A stretch of 8,802 nucleotides of DNA. It comes from Treponema sp. (GTDB lineage: Bacteria > Spirochaetota > Spirochaetia > Treponematales > Breznakiellaceae). This document shows positions 1-4,750 of the stretch, piece after piece (position 1 is the stretch's first letter; each line of letters opens with the position of its first letter). Location: assembly GCA_009786625.1 (NCBI GenBank), contig WQRT01000044.1:5341-14142 (forward strand). Direction: 5' to 3'. Under the pieces are notes generated by a model. The model ran no database searches, had not been told where the DNA came from, and saw only the letters and a program-made list of their open reading frames with translations. The position numbers and the translations under genes are program-made.

Positions 1-200
1 TTTACCGAATGAACAAATTCTATAATAAATTCGCCGTTTTCTTCAATGAACCAGCGGCCATAAACCTTGCCGTTACCGGAGTCTACCGCCTCTATTACAG
101 AAAAATTGCCTGACCTTTGCTGTATTATATTTTTCGATATGATAATTAATAAAACCGCCGCCGTCAGAATAACGGCAGCGGCAATTACATATCTTCTTAT
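1..200 (-). CDS. DUF1850 family membrane-anchored protein, partial (C-terminus beyond window)
   Basis: About 66 codons are visible; the gene continues past position 1. The frame begins with two arginines and a hydrophobic segment of about 17 residues (VIAAAVILTAAVLLIIS), a likely membrane anchor or signal. It then reads SVIEAVDSGNGKVYGRWF and a region ending FVHSV. The HSV motif after a hydrophobic beta strand is typical of DUF1850 proteins, which are commonly encoded beside TAXI-type TRAP transporter genes, as here. Function within the transporter is unknown. The start is odd: between the in-frame stop at 228-230 and the membrane segment there is no ATG, GTG or TTG. I placed the start at ATA (200-198), which overlaps the TAXI stop as ATAA and is followed directly by Arg-Arg-Tyr; ATT at 185 is an alternative. 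A weak AGG lies about 9 bases upstream. Family call is moderate because only the N-terminus is seen. Confidence 0.6.
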   Translation of the reverse strand, partial: MRRYVIAAAVILTAAVLLIIISKNIIQQRSGNFSVIEAVDSGNGKVYGRWFIEENGEFIIEFVHSV

Positions 201-1144
201 CGTATCGCGCCTATTTCTCTGAAGTATTTAGCCGCGCCGGGATGGAAAGGTACGGAAATACCTTCTGTCGCGTAAGCCGGGGAAAGCTCGGTTCCTTTGA
301 CATGCGCCGCTTCTATAAGCGCCTGGTTTTCAAAAAGGTTTTTTGTCAATCTGTAGACGGTGTCTTCGCTTAATCTTGTGCTGACGATAAATGTGGCTTT
401 TACCGCGACTGTCATAACCGCGTGTACCTGACCCCTGTAGCTTCCCGCCGGAATCGGGAATCTGGTGTAGAACGGATATCTCCTGATAAGCTGATTCGCG
501 AAATTTTCATCAATCTCAAGAATCGCAATATCCCTGTTTGTCGCAAGGTCGATAATAGCCGGTGTGGGCGCTCCCGCGACGCAGAAGAACGCGTCGATCT
601 TGTTGTCGCGCAGAGCGTCGGCTGAAGCGCCGAAGCTTAAATTATGCTTGCCGATATCGTCAAACGAAAGGCCGTACGCGTCAAGAATCTGCCGCGCGTT
701 AAACTCTACGCCGCTTCCCGCGTCTCCTACGGAAACTTCCTTGCCTCTTAGTTCCGCGACTGAGCGGATCCCCGAGGACGCGCTTACTACGATCTGGCAG
801 ACTTCCGCGTAAAGAGCCGCCATGGTATTAAAGCTGGTAATTTGTTCGCCGTTAAAAAGGTCAACTCCGCGCCATGCGTAATCCATAACATCGTTCTGGA
901 CAATCGCCAGTTCTATTTCGCCGGCATTGATTAACTGGATATTGGCCCTTGACGCGCCTGTTGATTGAACACTGATAGGGATTCCTGTTTTTTCATTTAA
1001 AATTTGACCGACCGCTGTCCCGAAAGCATAATAGGTACCTGTGCTTCCGCCTGTTGCCATACGGACCTGTTCGCTCTTGTCTCTGCATGCGGTTACTCCA
1101 ACTAAAATAACCATGATCAATGCAGTTACTAAAAATTTTCTCAT
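197..1144 (-). CDS. TAXI family TRAP transporter solute-binding lipoprotein
   Basis: 315 residues. The N-terminus is a lipoprotein signal: charged MRK, a hydrophobic core and lipobox VTAC with Cys20, so the mature protein should be lipid-anchored outside the cytoplasmic membrane. The mature part starts with the TAXI signature: a strand followed by TGGSTGTYYAFG, then ASRANIQLINAGEIELAIVQND, with later blocks VSVGDAGSGVEFNARQIL and IDAFFCVAGAPTPAI. The family captures a ligand, often an organic acid or amino acid, and hands it to a TRAP permease; the substrate cannot be read from the sequence. Length is normal for the family. The start is supported by AAGGAG at 1156-1151, 6 bases upstream. A good promoter lies in the short gap to the GGDEF gene, so this may be the first gene of a separate TRAP operon. 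The DUF1850 frame follows with overlap; the permease gene is expected further left, outside the window. Confidence 0.92.
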   Translation of the reverse strand: MRKFLVTALIMVILVGVTACRDKSEQVRMATGGSTGTYYAFGTAVGQILNEKTGIPISVQSTGASRANIQLINAGEIELAIVQNDVMDYAWRGVDLFNGEQITSFNTMAALYAEVCQIVVSASSGIRSVAELRGKEVSVGDAGSGVEFNARQILDAYGLSFDDIGKHNLSFGASADALRDNKIDAFFCVAGAPTPAIIDLATNRDIAILEIDENFANQLIRRYPFYTRFPIPAGSYRGQVHAVMTVAVKATFIVSTRLSEDTVYRLTKNLFENQALIEAAHVKGTELSPAYATEGISVPFHPGAAKYFREIGAIR

Positions 1145-1164
1145 ATCTCTCTCCTTGATAGTAA

Positions 1165-1194
1165 ATTATATAGTTTTTTCGCAGAATATATCAA
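1165..1194 (-). promoter_or_regulatory. Predicted sigma70-type promoter for the TAXI-TRAP genes
   Basis: On the minus strand, TTGATA (1194-1189) is followed after 18 bases by TATAAT (1170-1165): 5/6 and 6/6 matches to the consensus. The -35 element overlaps the TGA stop of the upstream cNMP-GGDEF gene. The predicted start point is near 1158, only about 14 bases before the ATG at 1144, so the leader would hold little more than the Shine-Dalgarno AAGGAG (1156-1151). Inferred from sequence only. Confidence 0.65.
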
Positions 1195-2201
1195 GCATTA
1201 AAGACTTCTACGCGGTTTCTGCCCAGCTCTTTTGCTTTTCTTAAAGCGAGATCCGATGTATCAAAAAGATCTTCCAGTGTTCCGGCGTGTTTCGGCGCAA
1301 GCGCGATTCCTATGCTGGTGCGCGTACCGATAAAAATCGTCTGCGCCGAGCCGGGGCTTGCTGGCACTTCGATCTGCTTTTGTTCGATATTTTCCCTGAT
1401 GCGCTCCGCCACCTTTGCGGCATCGCCTATATCAGTGTCGGGAAGGAGGATAGCGAACTCATCCCCGGAAAGACGCGCCGGAATATCTCCGGGGCGCAGC
1501 GCCGCGCGGATAATTTCGGCGGCTGCAATAATTACAAGGTCGCCCGCCTTTGTACCGTAACGGTCATTTATTCCGTGGATTTTATCAAGGTCCATCATCA
1601 AAAGCGACATGATACGCAGGTTCATTGATTGATTATTAAATCTTTCGTTTATGGATTCTTCAAGGAAACGGCGGTTATAAAGCCCTGTCATCTCATCGGT
1701 TACCGCTCTGCGGCGCGCTGTTTCGCCCCACCTGATTAGATCGTTAAATGATTTAGATTGACTTTGCAGCCAGTTATTCTGAACTTTGCAGATTGTTCTA
1801 AGCAGTTTAAAACCGATTACAGGATGCTCGGCTATTATATTGTAGAAATCGTCGCTGCGCAGCATTATTGTGGTGGAATCTTCTTCCGCGCAGATGGACG
1901 CTGAGCGCGGCTCGTGCGCGATTATCGACATTTCTCCGAAAAATTCTCCCTGTACGACATTGAATAAAAGCCGCTGATTCCCGTCGGACTGTGTGCCGTA
2001 CGCGCCGAGAGTTCCGGCGAAATGTATATACATATCTTCACCGGTATCTCCTTCTTTAAATACAAACTCGCCTTTTTCCACATTGACTATTTTTAATTTT
2101 TTAGCGACTGTACTAAACTCATCATTCTCAAGTTCGGAAAAAAGTGATAATTTTGATACCAATGACAGCGTTACTTCCGAATTTAGATTTTCGATATTCA
2201 T
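1191..2201 (-). CDS. Cyclic nucleotide-binding domain / GGDEF protein, probable diguanylate cyclase
   Basis: 336 residues, no signal peptide or membrane segment, so cytosolic. Residues about 15-135 form a cNMP-binding (Crp/EPAC-like) fold. Its phosphate-binding cassette is well preserved: FGEMSII at 88-94 and RSAS from Arg99. Residues about 165-335 form a GGDEF domain: DEMTGLYNRRF, then MDLDKIHGIND with metal Asp204 and base-contacting Asn212, Asp221, and active-site loop SGDEF at 245-249. RPGD at 236-239 sits five residues before it, the usual spacing of the RxxD product-inhibition site. SGDEF departs from GGDEF, but Ser at the first position occurs in active enzymes, so c-di-GMP synthesis from GTP is likely though not certain. 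The ligand of the first domain is unknown. No helix-turn-helix is seen, so it is not a Crp-type regulator. It starts 6 bases after the preceding gene; the only SD-like sequence, AAGG, lies inside that gene's last codons, suggesting translational coupling. Confidence 0.88.
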   Translation of the reverse strand: MNIENLNSEVTLSLVSKLSLFSELENDEFSTVAKKLKIVNVEKGEFVFKEGDTGEDMYIHFAGTLGAYGTQSDGNQRLLFNVVQGEFFGEMSIIAHEPRSASICAEEDSTTIMLRSDDFYNIIAEHPVIGFKLLRTICKVQNNWLQSQSKSFNDLIRWGETARRRAVTDEMTGLYNRRFLEESINERFNNQSMNLRIMSLLMMDLDKIHGINDRYGTKAGDLVIIAAAEIIRAALRPGDIPARLSGDEFAILLPDTDIGDAAKVAERIRENIEQKQIEVPASPGSAQTIFIGTRTSIGIALAPKHAGTLEDLFDTSDLALRKAKELGRNRVEVFNA

Positions 2202-2207
2202 ATTGGT

Positions 2208-3197
2208 TTATGCCTTGGCTTTATAATGTATTATCGTATTCCCTCCGGATGATTTCCAGGTATCAAGAAGGTTTGCGTAGTTGCCGCTTAAGAGCGTATT
2301 CCAGTCATCGCCGTCATCCGGCCATATGCACCACGAAATTGTGGCGGAAAAATTAAACTCAGGATGCTCACCCGCCGCCGGGACAGTCTCCATCGCGGCG
2401 ATTGATTCTTTCAGCGAGTTCGCGATGTTTTTCGCCTGGGATTCATCGCAATTGTTTATAATGATTCCGACTTCATTGCTTTTAAAACGAAGCGGCCATC
2501 CGTGTCCGATTATGCGGGTTATATTTTTTAAAATAATCGCGATTTTGATCATTGCCTCGTCTCCCGCGTTATGTCCGCGTGAATCCACGAGAATTTTAAA
2601 CCGGTCGGGTTTCATCATGATCAAAGCCGACGGTTTTTTTAAAAGTCCGGTAATTTCATCGGCGATAAGGGTCTGTTTCCAAAGCCCTGTTCCCGCGTCT
2701 TCATAAACGCGCCTGTGAAGATCCTGCACCCACGACATATTATCAAGGATTAATCTGTTAATTGACTTTATACGGCCTGTCATCATTACAATTGCGTTCA
2801 ATTGAATTCTGCATATTGCTTTTGGGTCTGTCACCGCAAGGGCATCCATCGTTGTTTTTGAGCTGGGAAAGACAATAAGCTGTGAATCTTCGACAGCTTT
2901 CGCGAACGCGTCGTATTCCGCCCCCCGCGCAAAGTCAAAATCGCCTATCGTGTCGCCTGGCATAAAGTGCGCCATCCCGTCTTCGCTGCCGTCGTTGTTT
3001 TTTTTAAATACCCGGATTTCGCCTTTTGTCAGTATATAGAAGTTGGACGCTTTCTCGCCGGAAGAAAACAAGAACTGTGTTTTTGGAAGATCAAATACCC
3101 CGGAATGTGAAATGATAAAATCCAGTTCTTTCGGCTCAAGGTTCGAGAAAAGCTCCTGTTTTTCAATCAGCGCCATATCGATATTCTGCGCGTCCAT
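2208..3197 (-). CDS. Degenerate cNMP-binding-like / GGDEF-like protein (probable non-catalytic partner)
   Basis: 329 residues, cytosolic, same two-domain order as the gene that follows it. The cNMP-like fold (about 10-130) is recognisable from FSSGEKASNFYILTKGEIRVF and the PGDTIGDFDFA cassette, but the family Gly-Glu is Gly-Asp and the Arg that grips the cyclic phosphate is missing (AEYDAFA around 93-99). The GGDEF-like region (about 160-329) keeps the fold around KPDRFKILVDSRGHNAGDE, with Asp213 conserved. The metal Asp is Lys196, the guanine-binding Asn is Val204, and the active loop reads SNEVG at 240-244. I therefore infer no cyclase activity and probably no cyclic-nucleotide binding; a structural or GTP/c-di-GMP-sensing role, perhaps as partner of its neighbour, is possible. 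It is first in a two-gene unit divergent from the hydrogenase operon. The start ATG has no clear Shine-Dalgarno. Confidence 0.8.
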   Translation of the reverse strand: MDAQNIDMALIEKQELFSNLEPKELDFIISHSGVFDLPKTQFLFSSGEKASNFYILTKGEIRVFKKNNDGSEDGMAHFMPGDTIGDFDFARGAEYDAFAKAVEDSQLIVFPSSKTTMDALAVTDPKAICRIQLNAIVMMTGRIKSINRLILDNMSWVQDLHRRVYEDAGTGLWKQTLIADEITGLLKKPSALIMMKPDRFKILVDSRGHNAGDEAMIKIAIILKNITRIIGHGWPLRFKSNEVGIIINNCDESQAKNIANSLKESIAAMETVPAAGEHPEFNFSATISWCIWPDDGDDWNTLLSGNYANLLDTWKSSGGNTIIHYKAKA

Positions 3198-3221
3198 TTA
3201 TAAATTATGGACTCTATTATG
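3198..3221 (-). promoter_or_regulatory. Weak candidate -10 region for the cNMP-GGDEF gene pair
   Basis: On the minus strand CATAAT (3221-3216) lies 18 bases before the ATG at 3197, the same distance as the -10 boxes of the two better promoters in this window. No convincing -35 hexamer is found 16-18 bases upstream, so this is a tentative placement. CCATAAT occurs twice here, the two copies starting 13 bases apart. Confidence 0.2.
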
Positions 3222-3246
3222 GAAAATGTCGAGCATGTTTTTCCAC

Positions 3247-3275
3247 TTGCAAATTTGACTATTTACGGCTACAAT
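3247..3275 (+). promoter_or_regulatory. Predicted sigma70-type promoter for the hydrogenase operon
   Basis: TTGCAA (3247-3252) is separated by exactly 17 bases from TACAAT (3270-3275): 4/6 and 5/6 matches to the consensus. The predicted start point near 3282 gives a leader of about 12 bases before the ATG at 3294. The region between the divergent genes is only 96 bases, so any regulator bound here could affect both sides. No clear FNR, CRP or Rex palindrome was found. Confidence 0.5.
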
Positions 3276-3283
3276 GGGCGCAT

Positions 3284-3289
3284 AGGGGG
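3284..3289 (+). promoter_or_regulatory. Ribosome binding site fixing the hydC start
   Basis: AGGGGG lies 4 bases before ATG 3294. Upstream in-frame ATGs at 3207 and 3219 have no Shine-Dalgarno, would add 25-29 residues unlike the family, and lie upstream of the predicted promoter. This decides for the shorter protein. Confidence 0.75.
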
Positions 3290-3293
3290 CTTC

Positions 3294-3785
3294 ATGGCAG
3301 AAAACGCGAAAACCGGAGGGGATATTTCTTTTCCCCAGGAATTATTATCATTTATCGAAGAATGGAAGGTTAAACCGGGGAGTCTTATAATGATCCTCCA
3401 TAAAACCCAGGAAACCTATGGATTTATATCCCGCCCCGCGGCGGAAAAACTGGCTCTGCTTACCGGGATTTCTCTAGCCCGCATTTACGGTGTTATCACC
3501 TTTTATCACTTTTTCAAAACCACTAAACCGGGAAAACATAAAGTCTCCGTATGCCTCGGAACAGCCTGCTACCTTAAAGGAGCGCAGGATCTTATTGACG
3601 AAACCAGAAGCATTTTAGGAATCGAGCCTAACGGCGTTACCGAAGACGGCCAATTTTCCGTTGACCCTGTCCGCTGCGTCGGATGCTGCGGTCTCGCTCC
3701 TGTGGTCACTGTCGGCTCCGACACATACGGCAAAATCAACAAGAGCATGATCCCCGGCATTATAGCCAAGTACCAAAACGTGTAA
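3294..3785 (+). CDS. hydC: [FeFe]-hydrogenase subunit HydC / HndA-like (NuoE family, [2Fe-2S])
   Basis: 163 residues from the chosen start, the usual size for the NuoE/HydC/HndA family. An N-terminal helical part (to about residue 75, including HKTQETYGFIS and ARIYGVITFYHFF) is followed by a thioredoxin-like ferredoxin domain. Its four cluster ligands are all present: Cys87 and Cys92 in CLGTAC, Cys128 and Cys132 in CVGCCG. In the complex this soluble subunit sits next to the flavin subunit HydB and carries one [2Fe-2S] cluster near the FMN site. It is the first gene of the hydrogenase operon; its TAA shares one base with the ATG of the following ATPase-domain gene, a layout typical of translational coupling. 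NuoE of respiratory complex I is excluded by the neighbours. Confidence 0.93.
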   Translation: MAENAKTGGDISFPQELLSFIEEWKVKPGSLIMILHKTQETYGFISRPAAEKLALLTGISLARIYGVITFYHFFKTTKPGKHKVSVCLGTACYLKGAQDLIDETRSILGIEPNGVTEDGQFSVDPVRCVGCCGLAPVVTVGSDTYGKINKSMIPGIIAKYQNV

Positions 3786-4315
3786 TGCATTTTACATTGG
3801 CAGACCTTGTTACCGACATCACGCAAAACGCAGTTGAAGCCGGGGCTTGCGAGGTGGAGCTTGATGTAGAGATAAGCGATAAAGAATACCGTTTCCTTGT
3901 AAAGGACAACGGTAAAGGGATGACGGAGGAGGAGTTAAAACGGGCGCTTGATCCGTTTGTTACTGACGGCATCAAGCATCCGCACAGAAAAGTAGGGCTT
4001 GGGCTTCCTTTTCTTATTCAAACCGCGGAGCAGTCAGGCGGCGGATGGGATGTTAAATCCGAAAAAGGAAAAGGCACAACCGTGACAGCCTGGTTTGACA
4101 CCGGCAATGTTGATACACCCCCGGCAGGCGATATTCCGGGAATGTTCAGAACTATATTGATGTTTGACAGCAGCGCGGAAATTATTATCCGCAGGAAATC
4201 GCAGGGCGGTGAATATGAGATCCGCAAGTCGGAACTGTCTGAGGCTATCGGAGGATTTGAAGACGTAGATTCCCTTGTAATGTTAAAAGAGTATTTAAAT
4301 TCTTTAGAAGAATGA
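3785..4315 (+). CDS. Small GHKL-type ATP-binding (HATPase_c) protein of the hydrogenase operon
   Basis: 176 residues from the ATG that overlaps the hydC stop. Residues 1-105 are a Bergerat-fold ATP-binding domain: N box DITQNAVEAGA with Asn15, G1 box DNGKGM at 41-46, DPFVTDG at 56-62, and G2 box GLGL at 71-74. It has no phospho-acceptor His domain, sensor or membrane segment, so it is not a complete histidine kinase; the N box also resembles MutL/Hsp90-type ATPases. The last 70 residues (about 105-176) look like mixed strands and helices and match no domain I can name. Such stand-alone ATPase-domain genes recur between the HydC- and HndB-type genes of hydrogenase operons in anaerobes, including acetogens (called HydE there, I believe; unrelated to the radical-SAM maturase HydE). 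Their role is not established; regulation or assembly of the complex are guesses. Confidence 0.85.
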   Translation: MHFTLADLVTDITQNAVEAGACEVELDVEISDKEYRFLVKDNGKGMTEEELKRALDPFVTDGIKHPHRKVGLGLPFLIQTAEQSGGGWDVKSEKGKGTTVTAWFDTGNVDTPPAGDIPGMFRTILMFDSSAEIIIRRKSQGGEYEIRKSELSEAIGGFEDVDSLVMLKEYLNSLEE

Positions 4316-4335
4316 ATAAACAGGAGTAAAATTTT

Positions 4336-4734
4336 ATGGCAAAGATGAGTTTGGATGATTTAAGGAAACTTAGAGACACAAAAAAAACGGACATGACCAA
4401 GCGCAGCACCGAAGGCAAGGAAATTCAAATTATTGTCGGTATGGGAACCTGCGGTATCGCTTCAGGAGCGAAGCAGACGCTTGACGCGTTCATCGTAGGG
4501 CTGGACGAAAATAATCTTGCCGGCTCATGCGTTGTAAAGCAGACCGGGTGCATGGGGCTTTGTCATTCAGAACCGACTGTCGAGATAATTGTTCCCGATA
4601 TGCCGCCTGTTATTTACGGCAGGGTGGACGCGGAAGTCTGCAAACAGATTATTCAAAAACATTTAATAGGTAAAGAGCTGCTGGGCGATCATATTCTTAG
4701 CCGCCCTGCCGTTGATATATTAAGCGCTAAATAA
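4336..4734 (+). CDS. HndB-like thioredoxin-fold ferredoxin-type protein with incomplete cluster motif
   Basis: 132 residues. A short charged N-terminus (MSLDDLRKLRDTKK) leads into a thioredoxin-like ferredoxin fold with GMGTCGIASGAK at 35-46 and QTGCMGLCHSEP at 69-80. This matches the HndB / HydD type subunit found between HydC and HydB genes in [FeFe]-hydrogenase operons. A full [2Fe-2S] site needs Cys-x4-Cys plus Cys-x3-Cys. Here Cys72 and Cys76 are present, but the first motif has only Cys39, shifted one place, with Gly35 where the first Cys would stand; Cys65 is nearby but outside the motif. The protein may therefore carry no cluster or an atypical one, in contrast to the N-terminal domain of HydB. 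AGGAG lies 9 bases before the start. Its function is unsettled; an accessory or assembly subunit is plausible. Confidence 0.85.
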   Translation: MAKMSLDDLRKLRDTKKTDMTKRSTEGKEIQIIVGMGTCGIASGAKQTLDAFIVGLDENNLAGSCVVKQTGCMGLCHSEPTVEIIVPDMPPVIYGRVDAEVCKQIIQKHLIGKELLGDHILSRPAVDILSAK

Positions 4735-4750
4735 GGGGGAATGACAGAAT

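Noticed and set aside
1287..1628. Plus-strand open frames opposite the cNMP-GGDEF gene
   Set aside because: They lie antisense to a GGDEF domain with clear motifs; no ribosome binding site or recognisable domain.
3207..3293. Longer hydC start at ATG 3207 (or 3219)
   Set aside because: No Shine-Dalgarno, an N-terminal extension unlike the family, and the predicted promoter would lie inside it. ATG 3294 with AGGGGG fits better.
3198..3293. CRP-, FNR- or Rex-type operator in the divergent region
   Set aside because: ATGTCGAGCAT near 3226-3236 is only a partial palindrome, and TTGCAA (3247-3252) is self-complementary but short. Neither matches a known operator well enough to call.
3683..3784. 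Longer start for the ATPase-domain gene at 3683
   Set aside because: It would overlap hydC by over 100 bases and add residues unlike the fold. The ATG at 3785 directly overlaps the hydC stop and begins at the expected start of the ATPase domain.
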